64,000 nt of DNA from Isochrysis galbana (lineage: Eukaryota > Haptophyta > Isochrysidales > Isochrysidaceae), in the NCBI GenBank assembly GCA_018136815.1, contig CM030931.1:981511-1045510 (forward strand). The letters are read 5' to 3'. The position numbers and the translations under genes are program-made. Every line of letters starts with the position of its first letter. Position 1 is the first letter of the stretch. The notes under the pieces are model-generated. The model made no database searches and was not told the DNA's origin. It saw only the letters and a program-made list of their open reading frames with translations. Below are positions 8,841 through 20,156 of the stretch, piece after piece.

Positions 8841-10897
8841 AGGGCGGTCAAACATGGCTTTTTAAGTACTAATATGGGGGGGGTCGACATTTTTGACCGT
8901 GAGCGGAAAGCCCCGGCGAAAGCGGCTCGGAGGGTCTCCCCGCCTTTTCAGAATCCTCGTCCGAAAAGACGGTGCGAAGTCCCGTCGGACCCCCCCCCCT
9001 TGCACACGCTCTGGCGGCTCACACGAGCCGAACTGGACGTCGCTCCCACTGAGAGATGTGTTTCTTTCACTTAAAAGGTGCCTAGACATATATTAAATTA
9101 GGGGTCCGACGCCCCATATTGCCTATAAAGCAAATTTCAAACCCTGGTAGTGCCCCAGCGATGACGTCTGCGCATGCACATGCGCACCACACACGGCTCG
9201 CACACGGCCGATTCGGCCGTCAGAGGATGCTCCTTGACGGTCCCGACCCTCGCCCCGCAGGATTCGCTCTGGCTCGCGACTGACGAGGAGCTGGAGCACC
9301 AGGACGCCATGGCGCTCGACGCTGCTCGCTGGTCGACAAAAGTTTGTTGGCCGATTGCGGGACAGGTGCGCTGCCGATCGCGCCCGCTCTGGCGCAGGTC
9401 GACCGAGCCCGTACCTACAATGCCTTTGCCGCCCCAAACGGCAGGTTCCCGACTCGTCTTTCGACGCTGTGAGGCAGGGAGAACACCTGCCGCCGATGCT
9501 CAACCAGAGCATCGGTGGCAAGTGTTCTCTCTATGTTTTCGTCGGCTCCTCGGATTTTCACGTGCATCATAGGGCTGGTAGCAATCTAGAAATGTAATTT
9601 AAGCTAGCCTGCAGCGTGCTCTGCGACGGCGCGACGCGCGCGGCCGATCAGTACTGTGGAATTGATAGCCTTTTGTTTGACGTCTAAAGGGAGAATTTTT
9701 CTCCGCACGGAGGGCTCGAAAATTGGGCAGAAGGGCGAATTTCGAGCTCTAGACCGCCCGTTCTTTTGGCTACTAGTAGACTCAACATGTAATATAGCCA
9801 AGCACCGGCCTGAAAGCTTCAGGCGTGATGGTTGCGATCGACTTCTGTTGGCAATCGTGTCGTGAATCACGATTGGACACCGGCTGCTTTGCGCTCATCA
9901 CGAGCCAACTTTTATTAGAATTTTTTGGACACACAGATGGCCTCCAAGGCCATTCACGTTCGGAGACACACAGGTCGTGCCCGCCAAGCACGGGCCAGTC
10001 AATAGTTCGCCCGTTTCTATAGCACAACATCCCAACATGGAGCACAAAAAGAAGTTTTGTTTTCGCGTTGACGTGCTGAATTGACGGACAGCCTCGTGTT
10101 TTCGAGCGTCTCACGTTCGATTTCGAGGGACAACCCCTCATTTTCGCTCGATGGTTCGACAGTCTCATATGGTAAGACTGGTTGGCTACCGAAATATTGT
10201 CATTTGGGCATGCTGGTGGTCATGTACTGTGCTCATATGTGTCTTGGACTAGTGAAATGAAGCCTAAAATTAGAAATACTATGGTTATAATTTGGCAAAA
10301 CTATAATCAATTTGATCTTTTTCTCCTGCGGCGGCGCGCGATGGCGGCCGCAGCGATGGTCGCTGGCCTCGCCAGTGGCCTCGCACGCGGCCTGTGGCCG
10401 CTCTGGCGAGGGTCTGCGCGGCCAGGAGGCCAGCAGGCACCCCCTCCCACCATACTGAGGCGGTGCCGCGCGTGATGGGCCAGCCCATCATGCGCAGCAC
10501 CGTCATTTTGACGGCTCGCGGCCAGCCGCGCACTGCACGCGCGCGAGAGGCTGGCAGCAGATGCCAGCAGGGGCGAGGTGGAGGGCGCAGGCGACGCCGT
10601 GCGATCGCGCAGGGCTCTGTACTGCCTGTCCTGGGGTAACCGTGCCCGGGGAACGCAGGCGCGCGTCGCACAGCGCGACCTGTGGTGCACTTTTGTGGTC
10701 GACGTCAATTTCGCACGAGCGCGAAAACGTTTTTGGGTCTGTGTGTCGAATGGCGTCGAAAATGTGCATATTTCTGAGAAGATTCTGCCTAATATACCCA
10801 TTTCCAGGGTAATTCCCTAAAAATCGCGTGATAAAACCTCAATCTTGACTTGGTGAATTTTCACCCTTAGAAGTTAAAAGGCGTGTTTGACCGCCCT
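8841..10897. mobile_element. Family G: about 2.06-kb element with AGGGCGGTCAAACA inverted termini
   Basis: It begins AGGGCGGTCAAACATGGC and ends with the inverse TGTTTGACCGCCCT. Subterminal parts of both ends also resemble each other (poly-T, then TTAA). No transposase could be recognised. Internal frames of up to 130-165 codons are arginine/alanine-rich, GC-driven frames. The right about 350 bp is repeated, inverted, at 24148-24500. The left about 70 bp recurs as isolated ends at 38289, 44341 and 54081. A clear target duplication is not visible. It is likely a non-autonomous DNA transposon. Confidence 0.6.
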
Positions 10898-10957
10898 ATA
10901 ATTATATCGTGCTAGAGCCGTCTGCCGCTCCACCCGCAGAAACAAGGAAGCGAAAGG

Positions 10958-11045
10958 TAGGGCGGTCAAACAACAAATAGAACAAGAAAAAAAGCCTCTT
11001 AATATTCTCACCACACGCGCGGCCCTGAACCCTGAAAACACATTT
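10958..11045. repeat. Family G terminus next to a retroposon 3' tail
   Basis: TAGGGCGGTCAAACA at 10958-10972 faces away from the G element ending at 10897. It is followed by 'CCTCTTAATATTCTCACC', the inverse of the E/LINE-A type 3' tail. It is a solo end or the start of another copy. Confidence 0.45.
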
Positions 11046-11087
11046 TTTCGTCGGGCGCACAAATTTTATCTTTACCGCTCAGCTGGG

Positions 11088-11170
11088 AATGACTTCGCGA
11101 ACATTTCAACATTTCGCGAACAATTCGCGAAATCTTCGCGAACTGTTTGCGAACAATTTTTTTTTGGCGA
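11088..11170. repeat. Cluster of TTCGCGAA palindromes
   Basis: Four TTCGCGAA or near-copies occur within about 65 bp, separated by AT-rich spacers, followed by TTTGCGAA and an AT tract. The function is unknown; it could be a protein-binding array or a decayed repeat. Confidence 0.5.
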
Positions 11171-11635
11171 ACTCAGCTCCCCCGCCAAAATCAAAATCGC
11201 ACTGGTTTTCGGGTTTTCGGGTTCCGCAGCGACGGGCGAACTCCGTCCTTTGCGGACCAAGCGACGGCCAACGGCTGCGCGATTCCAGCTTAAACACATC
11301 CATCATGTTCAACAAAGAATTGGAGGCTCAGCTCGCCCGTGTTGCGTCAAGATCCGCGTGTCGCAACTATCAGTTGTTGTATTCAGATTCAGGCCTCCTA
11401 GCTGTCATGAATATTTCGGCATGGGTACGTGCCTTCGTCGTTATATATCGTCTTCTATGTTCGTCTTGGTCACTCAAGGCGTGCAGATTCGGATTCTCCC
11501 TGGGCTCAGATCCTGGTCCGCCGATTTTCGTCTCGAAATTCGAAGATTTGAGTTTTATTTTTACCGTTATGGTAATAATTGTCCACGCGTTTAAGGTAAG
11601 AAATACAGGTAACAGAACTGTGCCCCTCTCAGCAT

Positions 11636-11960
11636 TCCCTCCCTCCCCTTCTGCAGTTCCCCCTCCCTTCTGCAGTTCCCCCTCCCTTCTGCAGTTTCCC
11701 CTCCCCTCTGCAGTTTCCCCTCCCCTCTGCAGTTTCCTTCTCCCTTCTGCAGTTCTCAGTTCTCACCCCCTCTGCAGCTCTCCTCCCTCCCCCCTCTCCA
11801 TTCCCTGATTTTCCCGGGCCAGGCCGGGAAAAATACGTGAATGAGAGGGAGAATTGGGTCAGTGTTGGGATCTCACCCCCCTCAGCAGTTTCTCTTCCCC
11901 CCCTCCGCTCCTCCCCTCCCCCCCCCTCCGCTCCTCCCCTTCCCCTCCGCTGTTCCCCCC
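11636..11960 (+). repeat. Minisatellite with CTGCAG units and C/T-rich continuation
   Basis: Seven to eight units of about 18-19 bp ('CCCTCCCTTCTGCAGTTCC') run from about 11640 to 11790. After a short spacer a related 'CCTCCGCTCCTCCCC' array extends to about 11960. Confidence 0.8.
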
Positions 11961-11969
11961 CTCCGCCGT

Positions 11970-12233
11970 TCCCCGTGGAAGCGCGGGATCGAAGCTGTCG
12001 CCGCGGGAGAAGCCCCGCACCATTCTCTATCGTGCATCTCGATAGCCCGAATGGTGCTGGCTCCCGCCGGCTCGCATGCTCCGCAAAATACGCAACCGGT
12101 GGCGCGTGTGGACCACTACCCCCGCCTCCGCCGGACGCTGTCGTGCAAGGCGACGAAGTGCCTGCCTCCTCTTCACGATCAAGGGAGAGTACCTAGGCCA
12201 TATTGTCTCGCGGCGTGGCCTAGAGATGGACGG
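11970..12233 (+). pseudogene. Ty3/gypsy reverse-transcriptase fragment
   Basis: Near 12165-12233 the plus strand encodes 'LLFTIKGEYLGHIVSRRGLE', the conserved RT motif block of Ty3/gypsy elements. Just upstream, in another frame, 'LRRTLSCKATKC' fits the preceding part of the same domain, so there is a frameshift. No LTRs, integrase or protease are seen. A family D element has interrupted it at about 12233. Confidence 0.65.
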
Positions 12234-12440
12234 CTGCTGCTGCTGTGCCTGGTGTGGCCGGGGCCACGGGCTGTGTGGCGCGACCGGGGTCGCACTCACA
12301 TGCTCGGCCTCCGCGGGCGGACGCGGTCGCTTCGCCAGCGACAGCTCCATGGGTACTGGGGGGGCGCCCTCGGCGTGGGGGCCGAAGGAGAGGAGGGGCT
12401 CGGCGGCGCGCTCAATGGCAACCAACTATAAAGTTAGTTC
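12230..12440 (-). mobile_element. Family D retroposon copy
   Basis: Reading leftward it begins at hairpin AACTATAAAGTT (12424-12435), then ATG-bearing GC-rich sequence. It encodes a basic 'KRPRPP'-type peptide, as in the copy at 13.9 kb. Its left border lies in the gypsy RT fragment. Confidence 0.6.
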
Positions 12441-12702
12441 CAGAGGTAAGTCTAAGATGCGCTCAGGCTCTAGATCTCTAGATACAATACCCCGAGAGCA
12501 CAGGTACACACGTTATTTATTAACGTGAATCAAGGGCGGCGAGTAGCAGACGGAGCAGTTCAATGAGGGTCAACTCTCACACTCTCACACTTACTACTTT
12601 AAGGCGATCGGGCGGCGCCGCCTCGGACACCGCCACCTCGGCCACATTGTGCCTGTGCCGTGGCCTCGAATCGATTGTGAGCTAGAGCAAGGAAGCTGTG
12701 TC

Positions 12703-13364
12703 ATGGATAAGCTTGAGGTTAAGCGGCTCGCGTATACGCACCAGGGGCGCACAATTTACGAGTGGGAGCAGACTTTGCAGGAGCTACATGTGTACATCAC
12801 GCCCCCTCCTGGCGTTACTGCCAAGATGATTGACTGCAAGATTGGCCCCAGCTCAATGACACTCGGGCTCAAGGGGAATCCACCTTTTTTGAATGAGAAA
12901 TTCGAAGCCGGGGTTAATTCAGACGAGTCCTTGTGGTGAGCATTTGCGCGCCGCCACTGATGTGATGTAGAGCCGATGTCTTGCCCAACCACATCGTTGC
13001 CGTTGTTGACACACCGATTGTCGTTCAGGTGCATGGAAGACGGAGAAATTCACATCGTGTTGACGAAAGGTAGCAAAGGAGTACCTTGGTCGGCTGTTTT
13101 TCAAGGCCACACCAAGGTGTGTTAACCATTGCACACCCGGCCAAAACATGATTAAGTAGCACCTAGTAGTTTGAGGAGCTAGACCAATGGCTCCTGGCCC
13201 ATGCTTTTCGGCAGGTCGACCCGTACACCCAGTCAGAAGTGCAAAAGGCGTTGATGCTTGAGCGTTTCCAGGAAGAAAATCCTGGTTTCGATTTCTCCGG
13301 AGCGTCTTTTAATGGACAAGTGCCGGATCCTAAAACGTTCATGGGCGGAGTTGGCTACAAATGA
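12703..13364 (+). CDS. NUDCD2: NudC domain-containing protein 2-like (CS domain)
   Basis: NUDCD2 is a small co-chaperone-like CS/p23-fold protein linked to dynein/LIS1 stability. Exons: 12703-12935, 13029-13116, 13215-13364, giving 156 residues, the usual family size. The CS domain covers about residues 1-108 ('YEWEQTLQELHVYI', 'CKIGPSSMTLGLKG'). The C-terminal family signature 'LMLERFQEENPGFDFSGA' is present. The first intron is phase 2 (it splits the Trp codon), the second phase 0. An earlier in-frame ATG at 12649 exists, but the chosen start fits family length. A longer third exon from an upstream AG is possible but would add residues not expected in the family. Confidence 0.88.
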
Positions 13365-13800
13365 ATGAGATGCAAAAGCGAACAAGTGCATGGCACCGAG
13401 GACGGGCGACAACGCCGCATGGTCTGCGGAGAGTTGGGTTTTGCCTCTATAGGAAACAGCGAGTCACTGGGTCTATTAAATTCTCCTTCATGCTAGATTT
13501 CGTTTCTCTCTGCATCTTCGCATCCTGCACTATGGTTCTTGATGGCTACGGGAAAATTTGCAATGTTGCCGCTCGGTGCTGTTGCCATGGTAGCGCAAAG
13601 ACGAGGTGATGGCTAGGGGCAAGAGAAGGTATGTCTAAGCAAACAACCACCTACAAACCTCTTCGCATTGATTTTTAACGAGGAACGTTGTGCGGAGAAC
13701 TGCAAGGCACGTATTGTGTTTGATAGGGATACTGGGTCGTGGGGCGAAAACGGCAAGGAGGTGCAACTTGAACTTTAGGTCCAGTTATTTTTCACTCCCA
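13365..13800. other. Intergenic region with a short unassigned coding-like end
   Basis: Most of the region shows nothing recognisable. At about 13670-13778 an open frame ends '...RIVFDRDTGSWGENGKE' and then a stop. It has codon-like composition and could be a terminal exon of an unrecognised gene, or residue of one. Confidence 0.25.
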
Positions 13801-13889
13801 TCCCCCCGTTTTGGTTTTGGTAGAAAATTATAGCAACGCCCACCATTTGGAGGATCGAATGACAACTCGCCTCCCCTCGTTTTAGGGCA

Positions 13890-14200
13890 ACTAACTTTAT
13901 AGTTGGTCGCCATGGAGCGCGCCGCCGCTCCCCACCTCTCCTTCGGGTCCCCCGCCGCGGGGACCCCCCGGCACCCATGGAGCTGTCGCAGGCGAAGCGA
14001 CCGCGTCCGCCCGCAGAGGCCGAGCAGGTGAGCGCGACCCCGGTCGCGCCGCACGGCCCGTGGCCCCGGCCACACCAGCCACTGCAGCCATGCTGGCCCT
14101 CCCCATGGTGGGCCACAAGCTGTAGAACACAGAGGACCAGAACCACACAAGACGAACAACAAAGCCACCAGGCATGCCTTATGGCAGAGGCCTCTCCCAC
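13890..14200 (+). mobile_element. Family D retroposon with short basic ORF
   Basis: It starts at hairpin AACTTTATAGTT (13893-13904), then GGTCGCCATGGAGCGCGCC. An ORF from 13977 begins 'MELSQAKRPRPP', a basic NLS-like start comparable to the LINE-A ORF1 'LSPKRPR'. It converges on LINE-A copy 2. Confidence 0.55.
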
Positions 14201-14309
14201 CCTAGGGACGGCCGCGCTGCCCCGGCAGCGCGGCCCGAGACCGGGTGGCCCTTATGGGCACAAATCCAAAACCAGCAGCAGAACGCACAATGGCACTGAC
14301 CCCCCATGA

Positions 14310-15359
14310 CTCTAGGAATTTGTCTCTCGGGATGTATTCTCCCTTCTCCCTGAAAATGTATGTATGTATCGTTGTTTTTGAGATATTGCGAGCATTCCTC
14401 TTTGCTGTAGGGCGTTGATGCGCCGTAGTCTCTAAATACGTTGTGTACGGCGTTGCATTCTAGCTTGTTCCATAGCTTCGCCCACGTGGGGTTTAGCTTG
14501 GGGCCCGGGTGCGTCAGACTCCCCCATACGGGCTGCGAGAGTATTCCCACTTTACTGGTCTTTAGAGGCATAAGTTTGAGCTTGCGTGTGTTGCTTAACG
14601 CTTGCTTCCAGAAAGCTGGGAGTTTGCTCGTGTAGCCGGTGGGAGAGGTATGGTTAGTCTCTTCCGCGATCGTGTCTCTACGGGGCCCAAGGGGTCCGGT
14701 GTGGTCTTCTTGCCGGTGCCTTGCTCTGGGGTTGATGGGTTGTTCAGGCCAACTGTTGGCCCTTGTTTGTGTGCTTGTTTGTGGTGCTGGGCCTCTTGGG
14801 CTGCTGCCCCTTCTGCCTCTCTCGCGCACGCGGCGCGTTCTTCGTCTCGACTTCTCGTGGTGGGGCTCCCCTCTCCAGATGTCACCTGTGGTGCTCCTGT
14901 CTCTCTTTTTGGGGGTCCAGTCCTGCTTCATGCCTGCTGCATCAGATTGTTGCGACATTTCCCCATGGGGGTCATGCCTAGTCTGGCGCCGGACCGGTCC
15001 CTCGTGCCGGAGCACGAGGGCGGTGTCGCGGCTGTGTAGGGGCCAGGCCCGGGGGCCTTCCCTGATGGATCGTCCAGCTGGTGTGGTGTGGCTGGTGGAG
15101 CTGTGGAGGGTGAGGTATGTGTGTAGCATGCTGGCTGCTGCCAGCATGCAGGCCTTGGTCGCTCTGTTCGTGGTGATGCCCGTGTCCAGCCCGCTGGCTC
15201 CTGCGCCCACCTGGTCGGGCGGGTCGTCTTGACGCGGTCGCTTCGGCGACAGGGGGGTGTCCATGAGTTCTTCGTCCATCGCGCATCGCGGCGAGGGCGG
15301 CGGCGGCGAGTGCGGGAGGCGGCGCGCGCTCCATGACCCTATCAGTTTACTGATAGTTG
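14310..15359 (-). mobile_element. LINE-A copy 2, 5' part with broken ORF1
   Basis: The 5' hairpin CTATCAGTTTACTGATAG (15339-15356) is followed by GGGTCATGGAGCGCGCC. The first frame starts MERAPPPALAA, matching copy 1. The conserved 'LSPKRPR' start of ORF1 is in another frame, and the whole 15507-14179 region stays open over 442 codons despite frameshifts relative to copy 1. The 3' half is missing. Confidence 0.65.
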
Positions 15360-16259
15360 TCCTGCTCTCTCTCAACAACCCTCGCACACTCACCCTCGCC
15401 CCGCTCTCGTCCTCGCTATGTCCGCTCCACGTGGGAAAACGGGCTGAAAGGCCCGAAACACCTAGAGTACCCCCTAGCGGACGAATACACACTTGACGGG
15501 AAAACACAGCTAGACCAAGTCACCGTGTCAGACATAACGCGCGAGCTCATAAAAAGCGACCCCTGCGCCGAGCCACAGCCGGCGCGTGAAACGTGGACGC
15601 GGAAGCTCGAAATGACAAACGACGAATGGAAACACGTGGCACAACTCTATACCCACCCCCTGCTAAAACACACGGACAAACACCCTCACTTCAAGCACAT
15701 CACCCACAGAAGGCTAGGCACACGAAACCGGTTCGCGTCGGCAACCACCACAAAATGTAGACTCTGCGGAAAACACCGCAAGGACTCGACACACCTAGCC
15801 AGATGCTCCTCCACGGTTCGGATATTCCAAACCATAGAGGCCGTGGCGGGGTTCACCCTCGCGAGCGACAGATCGACAAACCAGAAGATAAAAGACAGAC
15901 TGTTCGCATACCCGAACACACCGACACCCGATAGCCTTAAAGCCCTCTACCTAATAGCGTGGAGACACATAATAGGCGACTTCTATAGAGTAGAATTCAA
16001 CCAATACCCATTCCACCACGTACCGGTCATCGAAAGAACCTTGAGCAGGTTCACGGTCCTCGTCAGAGGCCTTGGGCCCCCGGACGGAACCGCGACCGCG
16101 CGCACAAACAAGGCCTCCCAAGGCAGGAAGCCGAAGATCAAGTCCCCACGGGACCTCAGCACCCCCGTATACGAAACTAATAACAAAGGGAGCCTAGTCA
16201 TGAGTGTGAACTTGAAGCTGATAGCACAAGCGCTCGACATGGTGGAGCGGCTCGCCTAA
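15357..16259 (+). pseudogene. LINE-A ORF2 C-terminal region
   Basis: The frame is 300 codons long and lacks the RT core, so the element is 5'-truncated. A CCHC-type zinc motif 'CRLCGKHRKDSTHLARC' lies at about residues 137-153, as in the C-termini of L1-clade ORF2 proteins. The frame ends '..QALDMVERLA' and then a stop. The same ending ('ERLA', stop) precedes the 3' UTR copy at 21.45 kb. It starts immediately beside the hairpin of copy 2, so the two insertions are nested or adjacent. Confidence 0.7.
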
Positions 16260-16590
16260 AACGAACGCTCCCACAAGGCGTACCGCCTCTCACCCAGCTG
16301 GCACTCACAGCAGACGCACCGTACACCAGACGCCCGGCACCCGGCGCGAAAAGGACTAAGAAGAAACCGGTAGCCCGGCGGCGTAGAAGGAAGGAGAGCG
16401 ATAAGCCGTCGGGGACCGGCGCACACCGTCCGCCACTGGAAGCCCACTTCACCCAGCCCCTAGGTAGAGCACGAGGGGACGCGCCGCAAGGGAGGTGGAG
16501 GGGGGGAAAGGGAAGCGGGCGTGGCTGCAGGGAGGAGGTGCAGGGTCGCGCGCGCGGCGAGATTATTAAGAAGTTTTATTTTTCTCCCAA
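16260..16590 (+). mobile_element. LINE-A 3' UTR and tail
   Basis: This is the 3' UTR following the ORF2 end, with 'CCCCTAGGTAGAGCACGAGG' and ending 'GGCGAGATTATTAAGAAGTT' plus a T-rich tract. The same sequence is found at 21520-21812. Confidence 0.7.
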
Positions 16591-16599
16591 GCCCGTCTC

Positions 16600-16748
16600 C
16601 TTGCCTCCATGGGCACTGGGCGGGCGCGGCCGCTTCGACAGCGGCTGCTCCATGGGCACTGGGGGGGCGCCCTCGGCGGGGGGCCCGAAGCCCGAAGGAG
16701 AGGGGAGTCGCGGCGGCGCGCTCCATCGCGACCAAGTATAAACTTAAA
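16600..16748 (-). mobile_element. Family D retroposon fragment (5' end)
   Basis: A GC-rich D block ('GGGGCGCCCTCGGCGG', 'CGCGCTCCATCGCGACC') ends at hairpin AAGTATAAACTT (16734-16745). Confidence 0.55.
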
Positions 16749-17420
16749 TGGAGGGAGGGAAGATAAGGGCGGTGTTCGTTAGCGACGGGAGGACCCGGAA
16801 ATAGTAGGTGTGTAGCCCAGAATCTTCAGATGCTATTTTTTCCTTAGCCTTAGCCTTAGCGCCGCCTATCTTGTAGCCGGTAGGCGTAGGCCCCACCCTC
16901 TTAAAACAGACGATAGATGCTTAATTCTCTCCAACCCACGCGCATGACAACGCCTCAAGTGTCGCAAACGTTGGCCTTGAACATCCCCGTGGTGTAATGA
17001 GAACAACGGGCCACACGTGCCACCACTACAAGCCTTTCTTTTAGATGAGACTAGACGCTAGACGTCTCCAAGTGACCGCCGTCACCGATTGCCCCGGGAC
17101 CAAGTGAAGTGTCGGGCGGCATCACTAGGAGGAAGGCATCCAAAAATTTCGCCATTCCTGGCTATAAGAGGGCTCATGAGCGGACACCTCGCCATCGAAT
17201 ACTTGTGTACAACATCCCACAACATATAGCCGTCTGCTTCCTGCGCTACTTGCCCCGTCCACCACAACTGAAATCTCTCGCAACAACAAGGGTTGCACCT
17301 GCAAGTCTTGCTCATCCTCATCTAGTCCCAGATGCACGTACACAGCACATTCCTCAATGGTTCCTTGGTGCCACTATTCGCCACTAGCATTGGGGCTTAG
17401 TATTTGTAGGCTGCACAATC
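16749..17420. other. Intergenic, with a LINE-type 3' tail
   Basis: 16790-16840 contains 'GTAGGTGTGTAGCCCAG' and 'AATCTTCAGATG', the 3' terminus shared by several retroelements here, then a T-rich run. The rest, up to the CAP stop codon at 17421, shows no gene I can support. Confidence 0.4.
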
Positions 17421-19378
17421 CTATGCCGTATGTGCCATGCACTCGGTGACCCATTTGCCATTCACCATCTTTGAGACGAATTGTTCAGGGATGGGCACCT
17501 CCTTGAATTCGTCAGCGTCAGTCGTGCCGGGCATCTGGATGTTCAGCTCTGACGACTTGGCGGAGACGATTTCTGCATCGAGAGAATCGCGATTTAGAAT
17601 GATAGTGGTGCCTTCACACTTGTCGATGCTCACTGTGGTGACCTTACTCAGCACCTGGAGGATTGGGTGATAGGAATTGGATGAGTTGGAAGGGACTAGT
17701 CGCCGCCCGGCATCATCGATTTCAGGGGCACGGCAGTATCATTGGGCATCGAACTTGCTAAATGGCGGCTTTGTTTGAGGCACACTGCCCATGTGGTTGC
17801 GGTCCCTAGAATACCTGGACCGTACAGCCAGAGCAGTTGATGAGATCAATACCCGCCATGACGGAGTCGAAGACCACAGCCGTTTTCGTGCAGCCATCAA
17901 GTGTTATGTGATTCACTTTGGATTTGACTTGCACTACAGAGTCGGTGCACTTGAAAATGTAAATGGAATGCTTCACCTCCGGCTCTGCAACAACTAGCTC
18001 CGTCATCTTGGTCTGTTAACACAAAGGAAATCAGAGTGAGGCAACGGTCGCAAGGAAGTGCACTTATCCGTATGATATGACCCCAAATTGCGCAACCTCT
18101 TAGCGTTCCCGACATCAACTCAAGCCAGGAATATCCAGAAATGGGCCAGGATGATGCGTGCACACCTGGTATTCGATGACCCACCTCTTGCCGTCTTCCA
18201 AATCGAATTTGGGTGCTTTGACGGGTGTTGCAGCCACGGCAGGTTTCGGCACTTGTGCCTTCAAGGTATTTTTGGGTACTGGAACGGTGCGGTCTGCAAG
18301 TCCCTCCCCCTTCTTGACGTGCCTCAGTCCTTTTGTGATGTCAAGGCCCTTGTTGATCTCGGCAAAGAGAGCCACGCTTGCGTCCGCAGTGCTGCCCGCA
18401 CCGGTGTCACGTATTGGAGGGGGAGGCGGTGGAGGGGGTGGAGGAGGAGGCGGCGGTGGCACTGGTTTTGCTGAAGATTTGATTGCTTCTCTACCTACGC
18501 CAGCCTCCTCAACTGCACAGCCTTTGGGGTTCCACTCGAGCCCAGTTCGGTGATTGGCTATCACAAAGGCTTCAAGGGCAACAAAAATAGCCTTCATGGA
18601 CTTAGCAAATTCAACCTAAATTAGGTGGGAATGGGTGTCTCAGTGCCAAGCATATCGTATAGCGGAGCATTTGCCCTGGCCATCTGGCACAGTCCACTAT
18701 CATGCGTTTAATCTCACCAGTGCTTACCTGGGTCTCGTCTTTGCCTTTGTTAGTCATGATAATCTTTTGTTGGCTAAATTCGCCGCATTGCCACATTTCG
18801 TTCACATGAGGCCCAGGCGTCTTCTCGACCATGACCCAGCCCAGTGCTGGGATGGACTCGCCCATGGCCTGAGTTCAAATGTGCAAGTGTGGATGAAGAA
18901 GAGCAGTCTTCAACACATTCTGGGTAGCAAAGATGAGCAGTCTTCAACATATGCTGGGTACCAAATGAATCTCATCAGTCATGCATACCTGAAGGTGATT
19001 TGAGAAAGTTGATCGTCGATCAACCATGGCTTGCACCTGTGCGATGAGGTCACCAGTGGCCTTGCAAAGCTCGCTCTGATCAGCGGCAGAAGGCTTCCGA
19101 CACTTAGACACCGTCACGAGCATTTCGCGCTGTGCCTCGAAGGCCTTCTGCACAAGCTTTGCTTGTGCCTCAACGTCAGGAGCACCAAGCTTGGCTGAGA
19201 GTGCCACGTAGGAAGCAACCTGATCAGCAATCAATTGGTCGTACTCCCGGATCATGGGGGAGACCAAGTCGCCATCTGCACTGATCACAGCCGTAGGCTT
19301 GCTCTCCATCGCTTCCAGGCGGTTGGTGACCGCCTCTAGTCGCTGAAGAAGAGTGGTGAACTTTCCGGCATCTGCCAT
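17421..19378 (-). CDS. CAP: Adenylyl cyclase-associated protein (CAP/Srv2)
   Basis: CAP recycles cofilin-bound ADP-actin monomers and promotes filament severing in the cytoplasm. Exons: 19378-18989, 18868-18728, 18615-18166, 18012-17815, 17654-17421; every intron is phase 0, giving 470 residues. The N-terminal helical CAP_N domain covers residues 1 to about 225 ('NHLQ', 'ESIPALGWVMVEKTPGPHV'). A run of 15 prolines (profilin-binding P1 site) follows, then a WH2-like segment 'ALFAEINKGLDITKGLRHVK'. The C-terminal beta-helical CARP domain ('DKCEGTTIILNRDSLDAEIV', 'SAKSSELNIQMP') ends the protein. Length and domain order agree with animal and fungal CAPs. Confidence 0.95.
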
Positions 19379-20137
19379 GATGACTGAAGCTGTGGGATGG
19401 TACGAAGGGGATAGGGAGCCTTAGAGAGAGGGTGCCAGGAGGTAGAGAGGAGAGAGATCGGTTTGTGCGGTGAGGCTCTTGCGAGCCCATATGCACCGAT
19501 CGATCTGCGCACGCCTGCCTCGCGCCGCGCGGCGCCGCGCCTGCTCCGTCTCACCGTGTGCGGATGGCGGCGCGGCGGCTTGGAGTGCTCGAACGAGGCC
19601 GCAGCGGACTTTCGCTCGACCCCCCTGCGCGCGCCACCGCTTTTTCTTCAATATCGAGCGAGTGCCTTGCACGCCCCCCCCCCCCCCCCCCCCCCGCGCG
19701 CGCCGCTCGCAGCTTCTGAACCTCCCAGTTCGCACAGGTGAAGTTGGGCATGTACGAGCAAAGTACTCCCTACTCCCAGAGTAGACTTTTACTCTACTCT
19801 ACTCTACTCTAGCGTAGAGTAGAGACTGCCCCTTCATGGGCATGCCCCATTTCTATGGGTGAAAATAAAAATCGGCCTGTTGACATCTAGAGGTGGCTGC
19901 CACTGGACAAAAGGTGCCTGTAGCCCGTAGGGCATGCTGTGCGCCGGCCCTAGCTGGGAAACACAGCCGGGGCTTCTCCAAACACAGGAAACACGGTTTG
20001 TGGTTTGTGTTTGGGTTTCGTAGAAACACAGCCAAACACAGTCCCAATCCCAAACACAGCGGGGGAGCGGGGGAGCGGGGCGCCTCTACTTCTACTTCTA
20101 GCCCGGTCACTCACTATGGACTATGGGGGTGCGGAGG
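19379..20137. other. Upstream region of CAP with simple repeats
   Basis: A GC-rich, CpG-rich stretch lies just upstream of CAP, with a C-run at 19674-19695. A TCTAC-type short tandem repeat with an inverted partner (19770-19825) follows, then repeated CAAACACAG motifs (19960-20065). No gene is recognised. Confidence 0.4.
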
Positions 20138-20156
20138 GCACCAGCTACTATGGGTA

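Noticed and set aside
11837-12431. Pro/Ser-rich frames upstream of the gypsy fragment
   Set aside because: Explained by the C-rich minisatellite and family D sequence.
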